From assembly GCA_003150405.1 (NCBI GenBank), contig QAMM01000001.1:62001-126000 (forward strand): a DNA stretch of 64,000 nucleotides, written 5' to 3'. How positions within the stretch are numbered: the first letter of the stretch is position 1; the number at the start of each line of letters is the position of its first letter. Below the pieces are notes generated by a model. The model did not search any database. It worked only from the letters and a program-made list of their open reading frames with translations, and was not told the origin of the DNA. The stretch is from Clostridiales bacterium (GTDB lineage: Bacteria; Bacillota; Clostridia; Oscillospirales; Ruminococcaceae). A program made the translations under genes and the position numbers. Positions 26,135-36,389 of this stretch are shown piece after piece.

Positions 26135-29100
26135 TTATATATCCAACTCGTCGCTGTCTTCGGCAATGTCGTCTTCCAGGCCGAAGTCAAGGTCATCGTT
26201 GTATTCTTCAGGCGCCGCGCTGTCGTCGCCGTCTTCGGCTTCTTCCACCGCATAGCCTTCCATATCGCCTTCAACCTCAACCAGGTTGCCCAGCATATCA
26301 TCGTCTACATGCTGCAGACCAATATCATCGTCGTCATCAAAGCTCTGCTTAAGGTCAATCTCTTCGTTATCCTTATCCAGCACCTTGATGTCAAGGCCAA
26401 GCGACTGCAGCTCTTTAACCAGAACCTTGAAGGATTCCGGAATACCCGGAGTCGGCACATTCTGACCCTTAACAATGGATTCATAGGTCTTGACACGACC
26501 GACCACGTCGTCCGACTTCACAGTCAGGATTTCCTGCAGGGTATAGGCAGCACCGTAAGCCTCCAGTGCCCAAACCTCCATTTCGCCGAAGCGCTGGCCG
26601 CCAAACTGGGCTTTACCGCCGAGCGGCTGCTGGGTGACAAGGGAGTACGGGCCGGTGGAACGGGCATGGATTTTATCATCAACCAGATGATGGAGTTTTA
26701 AGAAGTACATATAACCAACCGTTACGCGGTTGTCAAACGGCTCGCCGGTGCGGCCGTCATAAAGCTGGGTCTTGCCATCTTCGTCGTAACCGGCTTCCTT
26801 CAGGCAGGCACGGATATCTTCCTCATGCGCGCCGTCGAATACCGGGGTCATGATCTTCCAGCCGAGCGCTTTTGCCGCATAGCCGAGATGAACCTCCAGC
26901 ACCTGACCGATGTTCATACGGGACGGAACGCCCAGCGGGTTGAGAACAATATCCAGCGGGGTGCCGTCCGGCAGGAACGGCATATCCTCCTGCGGGAGAA
27001 TGCGGGAAACAACACCCTTGTTGCCGTGGCGGCCCGCCATCTTGTCGCCGACGCTGATTTTGCGTTTCTGCGCGATGTAGCAGCGGACAACCATATTGAC
27101 GCCCGGAGAAAGCTCGTCGCAGTTCTGGCGGGTAAAGACCTTAACGTCAACAATCGTACCGGATTCACCATGCGGAACCTTCAGCGAGGTGTCACGCACT
27201 TCACGCGCCTTCTCACCGAAAATGGCACGCAGCAGACGCTCCTCCGCGGTCAGCTCGGTCTCGCCCTTCGGGGTGACCTTGCCAACGAGGATGTCGCCCG
27301 CATGAACCTCTGCGCCGATGCGGATGATGCCGCGCTCATCCAGATCCTTGAGCGCGTCCTCACCGACGTTCGGAATGTCGCGGGTAATTTCTTCCGGCCC
27401 AAGCTTGGTGTCGCGGGCTTCAATTTCGTATTCCTCAATATGGATTGAGGTAAACACATCGTCACGGACAATCTTCTCATTAATGAGAACCGCATCCTCG
27501 TAGTTGTAGCCTTCCCAGGTCATAAAGCCGATGAGCACGTTCTTGCCCAGGCTGATTTCCCCGTTGCTGGTCGCCGGACCGTCTGCCAGAACCTGGCCCG
27601 CCTTGACACGCTCGCCTTTTTCCACAATCGGGCGCTGGTTGACACAGGTGCCCTGGTTGGAGCGCTTGAACTTAATGAGTTTATAGGTGTGGGAGACGCC
27701 GTTGTCCTCTTTCAGAACCACCTCGTCTGCCGATACTTTTTCAATTACGCCGTCATGCTTGGAAACCACCGCAACACCGGAGTCGACCGCCGCCTTGTAT
27801 TCCATACCAGTACCGACAATCGGTGACTCGGTCTTGAGAAGCGGAACCGCCTGCCGCTGCATGTTGGAACCCATCAGGGCACGGTTGGCGTCGTCATTTT
27901 CAAGGAACGGAATCATCGCCGTTGCAACCGAGACAACCATCTTCGGCGAAACGTCCATATAGTCAACCCGCTCGCGCTCAATCTCAAGAATTTCATCCAG
28001 ATGACGCGCATTGACACGCGGGCGCGCAAAGCCGCCTTCTTCATTGAGCGGCTCGTTTGCCTGTGCAACCACATACTGGTCCTCAACATCGGCAGTCATG
28101 TAAACCACTTCGTCGAGTACCTTGCCGGTTTGTTTATCCACCTTGCGGTACGGAGCTTCAATGAAACCGTATTCATTGATACGCGCAAAGGTTGCAAGGT
28201 AGGAAATCAAACCGATGTTCGGGCCTTCCGGCGTTTCAATCGGGCACATACGGCCGTAATGGCTGTAGTGAACGTCACGAACTTCAAAGGATGCGCGGTC
28301 ACGGGACAAACCGCCGGGGCCAAGGGCCGAAAGACGGCGCTTATGGGTCAGCTCTGCAAGAGGGTTTGTCTGATCCATGAACTGGGAGAGCGGCGACGAA
28401 CCAAAGAACTCTTTGATAGCCGCCACGACCGGGCGGATGTTGATGAGCGCCTGCGGCGTCACAACGTCCATATCCTGCGCCTGCAGGGTCATACGCTCGC
28501 GTACAACACGCTCCATACGGGAGAAACCAATGCGGAACTGATTTTGCAGCAGCTCGCCCACCGAGCGGATGCGGCGGTTGCCCAGGTGGTCAATGTCGTC
28601 CACCGAGCCAATGCCATACACCAGGTTGTTCAAGTAGTTGACCGTCGCGAAAATATCGTCTTTGATGATGTGTTTCGGGATGAGTTCATCCGAATGGGCC
28701 ACAATGGCCTCCTTCAGCGCCTCTGCATCCCCTTCGGTTTCCTCCAGGATCTTCTTAAGTACCTTAAAGCGGACCTTTTCATTGATGCCGAGGGTCTCTG
28801 CATCCAAGTCGCCGACATAGTCGTGGATATCCACCATGCCGTTGGAAATAATTTTAACCGTCTTGCCATCCTCCAGGGTGACAAAAGCGGTATCAACACC
28901 GGCGCGCTCAATCTGCTCCGCAAGGTCGCGGGTCAGCTTCTGCCCAGCGTCAGCAAGCAGTTCGCCGGTCAGCTCATTGACGATCGGCTGCGCCAGGGTC
29001 TGTCCGACCAAGCGGTTGCCAATGGCGAGTTTTTTGTTGTATTTATAGCGGCCTACGCGGGAAAGATCATAGCGGCGGTCGTCAAAGAACAGGTTGCGTA

Positions 29101-29920
29101 GATGGGTGACCGAGCTTTCCACCGTCGGCGGCTCGCCTGGGCGCAGCTTGCGGTAAACCTCCAGTAAAGCCTCCTCGCCGTTCTTGGTGGAATCCTTGTT
29201 CTGGATGGTCGCAATCAGGCGCTCGTCCTCGCCGAAAACGTCGTAAATTTCGCTGTCGGTACCGGCGTATTCGGTAAAGCTATCGGTAAATTCGCCCTCC
29301 ACGTTGTCCTTGATGCGCAGCAGCGCGCGTAGCAGCACCGTGACCGGGATTTTACGGTTTTTATCAATGCGGACATAGAAAACGTCGTTGGAATCAGTCT
29401 CATATTCCAGCCATGCGCCGCGGTTCGGGATCACCGTGGTCGCATAGAGCGGCTTACCGGTCTTGTCAAAGCTCTCGCTGTAATAGACGCCCGGGGAACG
29501 GACAAGCTGGGAAACAATGACACGCTCGGCACCGTTGATGACAAAGGTGCCGCTTTCGGTCATCAGCGGGAAATCGCCCAAAAAGATTTCCTGCTCCTTA
29601 ACCTCACCAGTCTCCTTGTTGAGCAGTCTTGCCTTGACGCGCAGCGGGGCGGCGTAGGTGACGTCGCGCTCCTTGCACTCCTCAACGCTGTACTTCGGCT
29701 CGTCGTCCAGGTGATAGTCAACAAAGTCGAGCACCAAGTTCCCGGTGTAATCGGTGATGGCTGACATATCGTCAAAGACTTCCTTCAAGCCCTTTTCGAG
29801 AAACCATTTGTAAGAGTTCTTCTGTACCTCAATGAGGTTTGGCATCTCCAGAACCTCATTGATGCGCGAAAAACTCATACGCACATTTTTCCCGAGCTTT
29901 ACTGGTTTGACATTTACCAT
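26135..29920 (-). CDS. rpoB: RNA polymerase subunit beta
   Basis: This 1261-residue subunit is started at ATG 29920 ([18 protein letters not shown]); a GTG four codons upstream is possible. The rifampicin region [20 protein letters not shown], then [12 protein letters not shown], is intact, as is the C-terminal [20 protein letters not shown]. An acidic tail of about 60 residues ([20 protein letters not shown]) follows the core and is longer than in many relatives. It is the first gene of its transcript, without rplJ and rplL upstream. Confidence 0.98.
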   Translation of the reverse strand: MVNVKPVKLGKNVRMSFSRINEVLEMPNLIEVQKNSYKWFLEKGLKEVFDDMSAITDYTGNLVLDFVDYHLDDEPKYSVEECKERDVTYAAPLRVKARLLNKETGEVKEQEIFLGDFPLMTESGTFVINGAERVIVSQLVRSPGVYYSESFDKTGKPLYATTVIPNRGAWLEYETDSNDVFYVRIDKNRKIPVTVLLRALLRIKDNVEGEFTDSFTEYAGTDSEIYDVFGEDERLIATIQNKDSTKNGEEALLEVYRKLRPGEPPTVESSVTHLRNLFFDDRRYDLSRVGRYKYNKKLAIGNRLVGQTLAQPIVNELTGELLADAGQKLTRDLAEQIERAGVDTAFVTLEDGKTVKIISNGMVDIHDYVGDLDAETLGINEKVRFKVLKKILEETEGDAEALKEAIVAHSDELIPKHIIKDDIFATVNYLNNLVYGIGSVDDIDHLGNRRIRSVGELLQNQFRIGFSRMERVVRERMTLQAQDMDVVTPQALINIRPVVAAIKEFFGSSPLSQFMDQTNPLAELTHKRRLSALGPGGLSRDRASFEVRDVHYSHYGRMCPIETPEGPNIGLISYLATFARINEYGFIEAPYRKVDKQTGKVLDEVVYMTADVEDQYVVAQANEPLNEEGGFARPRVNARHLDEILEIERERVDYMDVSPKMVVSVATAMIPFLENDDANRALMGSNMQRQAVPLLKTESPIVGTGMEYKAAVDSGVAVVSKHDGVIEKVSADEVVLKEDNGVSHTYKLIKFKRSNQGTCVNQRPIVEKGERVKAGQVLADGPATSNGEISLGKNVLIGFMTWEGYNYEDAVLINEKIVRDDVFTSIHIEEYEIEARDTKLGPEEITRDIPNVGEDALKDLDERGIIRIGAEVHAGDILVGKVTPKGETELTAEERLLRAIFGEKAREVRDTSLKVPHGESGTIVDVKVFTRQNCDELSPGVNMVVRCYIAQKRKISVGDKMAGRHGNKGVVSRILPQEDMPFLPDGTPLDIVLNPLGVPSRMNIGQVLEVHLGYAAKALGWKIMTPVFDGAHEEDIRACLKEAGYDEDGKTQLYDGRTGEPFDNRVTVGYMYFLKLHHLVDDKIHARSTGPYSLVTQQPLGGKAQFGGQRFGEMEVWALEAYGAAYTLQEILTVKSDDVVGRVKTYESIVKGQNVPTPGIPESFKVLVKELQSLGLDIKVLDKDNEEIDLKQSFDDDDDIGLQHVDDDMLGNLVEVEGDMEGYAVEEAEDGDDSAAPEEYNDDLDFGLEDDIAEDSDELDI

Positions 29921-29986
29921 TGACTCAACCACTCCATTCTGCTATTACTCCAACACTCGCATGGTAAAACTCACAAAACACAGCAT

Positions 29987-30012
29987 GAAACAGGGCGGTA
30001 TTTCTCTGTTTC
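29987..30012 (-). promoter_or_regulatory. Hairpin in the rpoB leader
   Basis: GAAACAG (29987-29993) pairs with CTGTTTC (30006-30012) in the leader of about 160 bases between the promoter and rpoB. A further GGGT/ACCC hairpin and a CGG/CCG hairpin lie closer to the promoter. No known r-protein binding site is recognised. Confidence 0.4.
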
Positions 30013-30088
30013 AACTATGATTTTCACCCGTCAAAACCGGCTTTTTACCGTTTTTTGGGTGTAAATACCCATTTTGATACAGTATATC

Positions 30089-30117
30089 ATTATAGTACAT
30101 CCTTTTTGCAGTGTCAA
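30089..30117 (-). promoter_or_regulatory. Consensus sigma-A promoter of rpoBC
   Basis: Minus strand TTGACA (30112-30117), 17 bases, TATAAT (30089-30094): a perfect match to consensus. Between this and the Rrf2 terminator (30118-30351) no gene is seen. Confidence 0.88.
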
Positions 30118-30351
30118 GCTTTATTTTGCCGGAATGGATTTTCTCCTGGAATTGTGGGATCATTTTCCATGTTCTATGCATCCAGAGCGGTCTCGTTTCA
30201 CACGCTTTCGCCGCGCCGGATGCATCGATCATCCGGCAGAACAAACACTTCCAACTTGCTGTGTTTATCCGTTGTTTCCTTGCACCCGCCGGAACGCCCC
30301 TTGCCGCTCCTCAAAGCCCCTCCGTTGGTATTCAGTGCTTCCGCAATGCAA

Positions 30352-30380
30352 ACAGCGGGGAACCAATGGTTCCCCGCTGT
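30352..30380 (-). terminator. Terminator of the Rrf2 gene
   Basis: ACAGCGGGGAACC (30352-30364) pairs perfectly with GGTTCCCCGCTGT (30368-30380), 12 bases beyond the stop. The minus-strand T-run is poor (TTTGCATTG). Confidence 0.7.
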
Positions 30381-30392
30381 AAAGCGTTTCGT

Positions 30393-30797
30393 TTAAAGCA
30401 GCTGGTCCAGGGTTACCTGTTCCAGTTTCTGCCGGACCAGAGCGGATATCTCGTCAAACACCCTCTGGACCTTACAAGGGCCGTGGCAGTCCGGAACCGT
30501 CCGGGTACAGCCGCTTTCTGGGTTGAGACAGCGGCTGAAGTAATATGTACCCTCCACGGTCTCCACAATTTCTTTGAGCGTAATTTGATTTGCCGGCCGT
30601 GCCAATTCATAGCCGCCCTGCATCCCCTTAAAGGATTTTACAATACCGTTTCCCGCAAATTTCCGCAGGATTTTCAGTGCAAACCGCAGGGTGACGTCGG
30701 CATTGTCCGAAATGGTCTTGGCGTCTGCGCGTTTTCCTACACGCGCCATATAAACCATCATCCGGATACCGTAATCCGCTTCCAGTGTGATATGCAT
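30393..30797 (-). CDS. Rrf2-family iron-sulfur transcription regulator
   Basis: This 134-residue protein has a winged-helix N-terminus (MHITLEADYGIRMMVYMARV) and, in the cluster-binding loop, Cys at 90, 97, 104 and 108 (RCLNPESGCTRT, then VPDCHGPCKVQ). This matches the three-Cys ligand set of IscR/NsrR-type sensors with one extra Cys. It probably senses Fe-S status, redox or NO. The gene has a perfect promoter at 30826-30854 and may be autoregulated there. No isc/suf genes are adjacent, so its target is unknown. Confidence 0.88.
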   Translation of the reverse strand: MHITLEADYGIRMMVYMARVGKRADAKTISDNADVTLRFALKILRKFAGNGIVKSFKGMQGGYELARPANQITLKEIVETVEGTYYFSRCLNPESGCTRTVPDCHGPCKVQRVFDEISALVRQKLEQVTLDQLL

Positions 30798-30825
30798 ACC
30801 ATCACCCTTTCCCTCTGATGATGAT

Positions 30826-30854
30826 ATTATACCATTTTGGTGTATTTATGTCAA
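30826..30854 (-). promoter_or_regulatory. Consensus promoter of the Rrf2 gene
   Basis: Minus strand TTGACA (30849-30854), 17 bases, TATAAT (30826-30831), with TGG just before the -10 (extended). The leader is about 20 bases, so an Rrf2 dimer bound here would block transcription. Confidence 0.8.
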
Positions 30855-30861
30855 CCGCCGC

Positions 30862-31950
30862 TTAATCCAAAAAGTCCTTCAAGCGCTTGCTCCGGCTGGG
30901 ATGCCGCAGCTTACGCAGCGCCTTCGCCTCAATCTGCCGGATACGTTCACGGGTAACGTTAAATTCCTTGCCAACCTCTTCCAGCGTCCGGGAACGCCCG
31001 TCCTCCAAACCGAACCGCAGGCGGAGTACCTTTTCCTCCCGCTCGGTCAGGGTGGAGAGCACATCGCCAAGCTGCTCCTTGAGCAGGGTGTGGCTTGCCG
31101 CCTCCGCCGGGGCCGGAGCGTCGTCGTCCGGAATAAAATCACCCAGATGGCTGTCCTCCTCTTCACCGATTGGCGTTTCCAGCGAAACCGGCTCCTGCGC
31201 CACCCGGATGATCTCCCGCACCTTTTCCACCGGCATATCCAGCTCTTCCGCAATCTCCTCGGCGGTTGGCTCATGGCCGTTTTTGTGCAGCAGCTGGCTG
31301 GAGACCTTTTTCACCTTGTTGATGGTTTCCACCATGTGCACCGGAATGCGGATGGTTCGCGCCTGATCGGCGATGGCGCGGGTAATGGCCTGGCGGATCC
31401 ACCAGGTTGCATAGGTGGAAAACTTAAAGCCCTTGGTGTGGTCAAACTTCTCCACCGCTTTAATCAGGCCAAGGTTGCCCTCTTGAATCAGGTCGAGGAA
31501 CTGCATGCCGCGGCCCACATACCGCTTGGCAATGCTGACCACCAGCCGCAGGTTCGCCTCGCTCAGCCGCTTGCGGGCAAAGGCGTCGCCGTTTGCCATG
31601 CGGGTAGCAAGCTCAATCTCCTCCTCGGTGGAGAGCAGCGGCACCCGGCCAATTTCCTTGAGGTAGACCTTAACCGGGTCGTCAATGCTAATGCCTTCGG
31701 TTGAAAGGGACGCCTCCAAATCCACATTGGCATTGGTGTCCAGAGCCAAATCCAGGTCAATGTCCGGCTCAAAATCCTCTACAATTTCAATGTTCATGTT
31801 CTCCAGTGAATCGTAGAGCTTTTCCATCTGTTCCGGATCAAAGTCAAGCTCCTCCAGCGCATCGGTGATCTCTTTGGTCGTCAGCTTCCCCTTTGCTTTG
31901 CCCTGTTCAATCAAATCCGTCATTGCCGGTTTTTTCTCGGTTGCTGCCAT
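30862..31950 (-). CDS. rpoD: RNA polymerase primary sigma factor
   Basis: This 362-residue housekeeping sigma (SigA) is started at ATG 31950 ([20 protein letters not shown]), with AGAGG upstream, because this matches the usual N-terminus. An in-frame ATG at 32034 would add 28 unusual residues and has no good ribosome site. Region 1.2 ([18 protein letters not shown]), region 2 ([33 protein letters not shown]) and the region 4 HTH ([20 protein letters not shown]) are all present. It closes the dgt-dnaG-rpoD unit. Confidence 0.97.
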   Translation of the reverse strand: MAATEKKPAMTDLIEQGKAKGKLTTKEITDALEELDFDPEQMEKLYDSLENMNIEIVEDFEPDIDLDLALDTNANVDLEASLSTEGISIDDPVKVYLKEIGRVPLLSTEEEIELATRMANGDAFARKRLSEANLRLVVSIAKRYVGRGMQFLDLIQEGNLGLIKAVEKFDHTKGFKFSTYATWWIRQAITRAIADQARTIRIPVHMVETINKVKKVSSQLLHKNGHEPTAEEIAEELDMPVEKVREIIRVAQEPVSLETPIGEEEDSHLGDFIPDDDAPAPAEAASHTLLKEQLGDVLSTLTEREEKVLRLRFGLEDGRSRTLEEVGKEFNVTRERIRQIEAKALRKLRHPSRSKRLKDFLD

Positions 31951-32046
31951 AGTCACATTCCTCTTCTCCGCTGCCGCCGCGGGTCTTTGCGTAACGGTGC
32001 CGTGCGGCATGGTCTTGGCACCGGTTTTGGTCATTCCCAGACGCTG

Positions 32047-33825
32047 CTAAGAGCGTCCGCTTTTCTGTTTCTTCAGCTTCTCATAGTAGCTTGCAAGCTC
32101 AGCATCTCCGGCGTTTGCAAGCTCATCGGGCTTGGGTTTGTCGTGCAGCTCGGTGAGAACCTTTATATAATCCAGCATTTGCTGTTTTGTGTTGTCTAGT
32201 TCGTGGCTCTTTGCTAAAAGCCCCGATATTTTACCCATTTCCTGCGGGTTTAATTCACCGGCGAGCACACTCAGGTCGACCGTGAGCCCTTCCTTTGTTT
32301 TCGCGACGATATATGTAAAAACCCGCCGGTTAAAATCAGTGGCAAAACAGTCCGGCGAAAGCCGCGCTGCCACCGGCTCCACCACATCCGGATTGCGCAG
32401 CAGGTAGACGAGAATCCCCTCCTCCGCCATCGCCGCTTTGAGATTGGAGGCCCGCTGCGGATTAACGCGGTCCTGATACAGTGCCCGGCCGCTCTGAATT
32501 TCATTCCATTCCCGTTTTTTGGCCGCCCGCTGCTCCCGCTTCATCACACCGCCTACCTGATCGAGGATCGCCGCTTTGGAAACCCCGGTTTCCTCGGCGA
32601 GCTTGCCGGCATAAACCTCCCGTTCCAGCGGGTTTTTGAGCTTTGCCAGCGCCGCAACACCGTGACGCAGGTAGGTGAGCTTTCCGTCATCGGTGCTTAA
32701 ATCCAGCGTTTGCTTAATTTTAAGCAGTTCAAACTCCATTGGATTATTGGCGCCCTCCAGCAGCAGCTTGAAACGGGTTGCACCAAATTTCTTGATGTAT
32801 TCATCCGGGTCTTTGGCGCCTTCCATTGCCAGGACGCGGGTTGCAACCCCGGCCTGTGAAAGCAGGGTGATGGCCCGCTCGCTGGCTCGCTGGCCCGCCA
32901 CGTCGGAGTCGTAGGAGATAATGACCTGCTCCGCGTACTGCGCAATGAGCCGGGCCTGCTCCTCGGTAAGCGCCGTGCCTAGCGTCGCCACCACATTGTG
33001 GAACCCCGCCTGGTAAATGGAGATAACGTCCATGTATCCCTCCGCCAGAATCAGCGTCCGAGCAGCCACCTGGGTTTTGGCAAGATTAAGCGAGAACAGG
33101 TTGCGGCTCTTTTTAAAGACCGGGGTGTCCGCCGAATTCAAATACTTTGGCTTGGAATCATCCATTACCCGGCCGCCGAACGCAATCACGTTGCCCCGCA
33201 GGTCGATTATGGGGAACATCACCCGGTTCCGGAACTGGTCGTAAAACCGCACCCGGCCGTTCCGGTCACTGCGGGCGACCACCGCCGCCGCAATCATCTC
33301 ATCCATCGTAAAGCCTTTGGACCGCAGGTGACTGATCAGATGATCCCACCCCTGCGGCGCAAAGCCCAGGCCATAGGTTTTTATCGTCTTTTCGGTGAGC
33401 TGCCGGTTCGTCAGGTAATCCAACCCCGGCTTCCCGGCCGGGGAGAGCAGGCAAGCATGAAAAAACCGCGCCGCTTCCCGGTTGAGCGCATAAATGCGGG
33501 TGCGCATTTGGTAAGCCCGGTCCTCGCCCCCCTCGTCCGGCACCGCCATGTTGTAGCGCCGCGCCAAAAAACGAATGGCCTCCGGGTAGTCGAGGTTTTC
33601 AATCTTCATAATGAAGGTGATCACATCGCCTCCCGCACCGCAGCCAAAGCAGTAGAAGGATTGGGTATCCGGGTAAATCACCATCGAGGGTGTTTTCTCA
33701 GAATGGAACGGGCAGAGGCATTTTTGGTTGCGCCCCGCGCGGGTAATCGAGCAGTAGCTGGACATCACATCTTCAATATCCGCTGTCTGCCGGAGCTGCA
33801 TAATAAAGCTGTTTGGGATCGCCAA
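32047..33825 (-). CDS. dnaG: DNA primase
   Basis: This 592-residue primase starts at a TTG at 33825 with AAGGAGG upstream. The zinc-binding domain has C38-P-F-H41 and C59-F-G-C62. The TOPRIM core contains LAEGYMD and SYDSDVAGQ. The C-terminal helicase-interaction region is present. It makes the RNA primers for replication. The neighbours dgt upstream and rpoD downstream match the macromolecular-synthesis operon of Firmicutes. Confidence 0.97.
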   Translation of the reverse strand: MAIPNSFIMQLRQTADIEDVMSSYCSITRAGRNQKCLCPFHSEKTPSMVIYPDTQSFYCFGCGAGGDVITFIMKIENLDYPEAIRFLARRYNMAVPDEGGEDRAYQMRTRIYALNREAARFFHACLLSPAGKPGLDYLTNRQLTEKTIKTYGLGFAPQGWDHLISHLRSKGFTMDEMIAAAVVARSDRNGRVRFYDQFRNRVMFPIIDLRGNVIAFGGRVMDDSKPKYLNSADTPVFKKSRNLFSLNLAKTQVAARTLILAEGYMDVISIYQAGFHNVVATLGTALTEEQARLIAQYAEQVIISYDSDVAGQRASERAITLLSQAGVATRVLAMEGAKDPDEYIKKFGATRFKLLLEGANNPMEFELLKIKQTLDLSTDDGKLTYLRHGVAALAKLKNPLEREVYAGKLAEETGVSKAAILDQVGGVMKREQRAAKKREWNEIQSGRALYQDRVNPQRASNLKAAMAEEGILVYLLRNPDVVEPVAARLSPDCFATDFNRRVFTYIVAKTKEGLTVDLSVLAGELNPQEMGKISGLLAKSHELDNTKQQMLDYIKVLTELHDKPKPDELANAGDAELASYYEKLKKQKSGRS

Positions 33826-33864
33826 TACGCCCGCCTCCTTTCCAAAAGGGTGTGTAACCTAATT

Positions 33865-34863
33865 CTAAACCGCCGGCCAGGAGCGCGGCACATAGAGCCG
33901 CTCAAACAGCTCCACCGCGTAACTGTCGGTCATGCCTGCAATGTAGTCGCAGGCCGCCCGGTGCTCCCCCTCGCGCTCCGCAATGGCACGGTAAAATGGC
34001 GGCAGTTCCTCCGGGCGCTCGGCAAAATGTCGGTATAATATCTTGACAACCTCCTCCGCCTTTCCCTCTTCGGATTTAGCAGTGGGATTGGTGTACACTT
34101 GTTCAAACATAAAAGTCTTGAGCCGGTCGTGCGCCTCCTGTACCTCTGGCGCCATTGCAATTTCTGCGCCGCTGTGCGCAATCACCGAATGGATGATGGT
34201 GGAAATCCGCTCCGATTTGCTGCGCCCCAGTACATAGGTGCACTGGAACGGAATATCCTCAGCGGACAGCACCCCGGCCCGGAGTGCGTCCTCAATGTCG
34301 TGATTGATATACGCCACCTTGTCGGATAGCTTGACCACCCTCCCCTCAAGGGTGGCGGCTACCGCGTCCAGCGAATGGCAGGCAATGCCGTTTTTGACCT
34401 CATAAGTAAGATTAAGCCCCTTGCCGTCCTTTTCCAGCACTTCTGCCACCCGCACACTGTGCAGGGCATGCTGAAACCCCATTGGGCAGACCTCATTCAG
34501 CGCGCGTTCCCCTGCATGGCCGAACGGCGTATGGCCCAAATCATGCCCCATCGCAATGGCCTCGGTCAAATCTTCATTGAGGCGAAGCGCCCGGGCAATC
34601 GTCCGCGCAATCTGCGACACCTCAAGGGTGTGGGTCAGCCGGGTGCGGAAATGGTCGCCCATCGGGGAGAGAAAGACCTGGGTCTTATGCTTGAGCCGCC
34701 GGAACGAATTGCAGTGGATAATCCGGTCCCGGTCCCGGCAGAAGTCGGTGCGCAGGTCGCATTTCTCCTCCGGGCGCAGACGTCCCCTGCTTTCGGCAGA
34801 AAGCACCGCATAAGGGCTTAAGGTACGGCGTTCCAGCGCTTCGGTCTGTTCTCTTACCGTCAT
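33865..34863 (-). CDS. dgt: dGTPase-like HD-domain triphosphohydrolase
   Basis: This 332-residue protein of the dGTPase (COG0232) family has FRRLKHKTQVF, RTRLTHTLEVSQIARTIARAL and the HD metal site GHDLGHTPFGHAGE. It splits dNTPs to deoxynucleoside and triphosphate, lowering or balancing the dNTP pool. GGAGG lies seven bases before the ATG. It is 39 bases upstream of dnaG, so both are likely in one transcript. Confidence 0.93.
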   Translation of the reverse strand: MTVREQTEALERRTLSPYAVLSAESRGRLRPEEKCDLRTDFCRDRDRIIHCNSFRRLKHKTQVFLSPMGDHFRTRLTHTLEVSQIARTIARALRLNEDLTEAIAMGHDLGHTPFGHAGERALNEVCPMGFQHALHSVRVAEVLEKDGKGLNLTYEVKNGIACHSLDAVAATLEGRVVKLSDKVAYINHDIEDALRAGVLSAEDIPFQCTYVLGRSKSERISTIIHSVIAHSGAEIAMAPEVQEAHDRLKTFMFEQVYTNPTAKSEEGKAEEVVKILYRHFAERPEELPPFYRAIAEREGEHRAACDYIAGMTDSYAVELFERLYVPRSWPAV

Positions 34864-34981
34864 ATCCGTGCCTCCCTCTTTAAAAGGTCTCTCATTAATA
34901 TATATACCGCTTCCTTGTCGCTATTACTCTATTTTTGTTGTCCGCTGTCCTGCGGCAAATATTTCTTTTGCAATTAACAAT

Positions 34982-35602
34982 TTATTCCATATCCGCATGG
35001 CATTCCCGGAGTATGAACGGCTCCACCTGCCCGGCGGAAAGTTCCTGCAGCTCCTTGCAGAACGCCCCAAAGCGTTCGCTTTTTATAAGCAGCACCAACC
35101 GGACCTGTTCGCCAAAAGAGGTTTCCTGAACCTGGATGCGGTACTGCGGCAGCAGGTAGGTAATTTTTCCATAAAGGGCGTAATCCACCTCAATTACAAA
35201 AGAGGTGCAGGGCACCATGTTGAGAATTCCGCCCGCCGTCACCGCCAGACTGGCGCCCGTGGAATAGGCCCGTACCAAGCCGCCCGCACCAAGCAGCACC
35301 CCGCCGAAATAACGGGTTACTACCGCGCAGACGTCTACCAGGCCGTTGCGGGAAAGCACCTCCAAAATCGGCACCCCTGCCGTTCCCTGCGGCTCCCCGT
35401 CATCCGAGTAGCGCTTGATCTGCCCCTCCCGCAGGATATAGGCGTAGCAGTTATGGTTGGCCTCACGGTTGTGAGCGCGCACCTCTTCAATAAACGCCAC
35501 CGCTTCCTCCTCGGTCTGTACCGGCGCAATGTGCCCTATAAAACGGGAACGCCGCTCAACAAATTCATCTTCAGCCTTCTGCCGGATGGTTCTGTACTCC
35601 AC
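34982..35602 (-). CDS. YigZ/IMPACT-family protein
   Basis: This 206-residue protein starts at a GTG and has the family hallmarks: FIGHIAPVQTEEEAVAFIEE near the start, then NHNCYAYILR, RYSDDGEPQGTAGVPILEVL and VVTRYFGGVLLGAGGLVRAY. A C-terminal ferredoxin-like domain follows. IMPACT-type proteins are linked to translation control and ribosome-bound factors; the exact bacterial role is unsettled. Confidence 0.93.
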   Translation of the reverse strand: MEYRTIRQKAEDEFVERRSRFIGHIAPVQTEEEAVAFIEEVRAHNREANHNCYAYILREGQIKRYSDDGEPQGTAGVPILEVLSRNGLVDVCAVVTRYFGGVLLGAGGLVRAYSTGASLAVTAGGILNMVPCTSFVIEVDYALYGKITYLLPQYRIQVQETSFGEQVRLVLLIKSERFGAFCKELQELSAGQVEPFILRECHADME

Positions 35603-35972
35603 CGTTTCTCACACTCCAAACCAACTTTGGCGGCCGTCAAAACCGCCGGATACCGCAAAATCAGACCGCTGCCTAGCGGTCAGCCCGGTTTGAAAATTCG
35701 CTACACGCATCGGGTTCGGAAAACATACGGATCAAACACCCGCATAGACTGCCCATTCAAATCGGAGCAGCAATTCCGCGCTTTTACGTTCCAAACCGCC
35801 TGAGCGGTTCCTCCCGGTGCATTTCACATCAGCGCGCCGGGTCCGCAGAGCTCCAAAAAAATCCATCGGCGGCCTGTTAGACCGCATACCGGAACCGCAG
35901 ACATATATCCAACCACAACACGGCTGTACCCACAAATTCCAAACTAGCACAGCCCGTACATTTTGAAAAAAC
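35603..35972. other. Gap without a recognised gene
   Basis: The stretch between the YigZ-like gene and the rpmE terminator. A minus-strand frame here crosses the rpmE terminator and looks like nothing known. Only scattered short inverted repeats are seen. Confidence 0.5.
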
Positions 35973-36004
35973 AAAAGCGGTGAGCACTTTTGCACACCGC
36001 TTTT
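35973..36004 (-). terminator. Terminator of rpmE
   Basis: AAAAGCGGTG pairs with CACCGCTTTT; on the minus strand GTTTTTTC follows. Confidence 0.9.
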
Positions 36005-36011
36005 CGCCGGA

Positions 36012-36215
36012 TTATTTGTCCATATTGAAACGCTTTTTGAAACGGTCAACACGTCCGCCGGTATCTACCAGTTTCTGCTTGCCGGTGTAGAACGGATGGC
36101 ATTTCGAACAAATTTCAACCTTAATATCGCCCCGGGTGGAGCGGGTCTCGATGACGTTGCCGCACGCGCACTTGATGGTGGTCGGCTCGTACTTCGGATG
36201 AATTCCCTCTTTCAC
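36012..36215 (-). CDS. rpmE: 50S ribosomal protein L31 (zinc form)
   Basis: This 67-residue protein starts at GTG 36215 ([16 protein letters not shown]), six bases after GAGGTG; longer in-frame starts are spurious. It keeps the zinc ligands Cys16, Cys18, Cys36 and Cys39, so this is the zinc-containing paralogue rather than the Cys-less one. It is monocistronic. Confidence 0.96.
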   Translation of the reverse strand: MKEGIHPKYEPTTIKCACGNVIETRSTRGDIKVEICSKCHPFYTGKQKLVDTGGRVDRFKKRFNMDK

Positions 36216-36389
36216 TTCAGTCACCTCTTTTTTCACGAGTACGCCGCTTAGGGACGCGAAATCAGACCAATTTCGCGCGCACAAGGGCTATCGAGATATT
36301 ATGATAGCATAAACAGTTCAAAAATGCAAGCATTTTTTGCTGGGTAAAACAGCCTTTTTCCGCAGTTTGCACTGACAGTTTTTGTGCAG

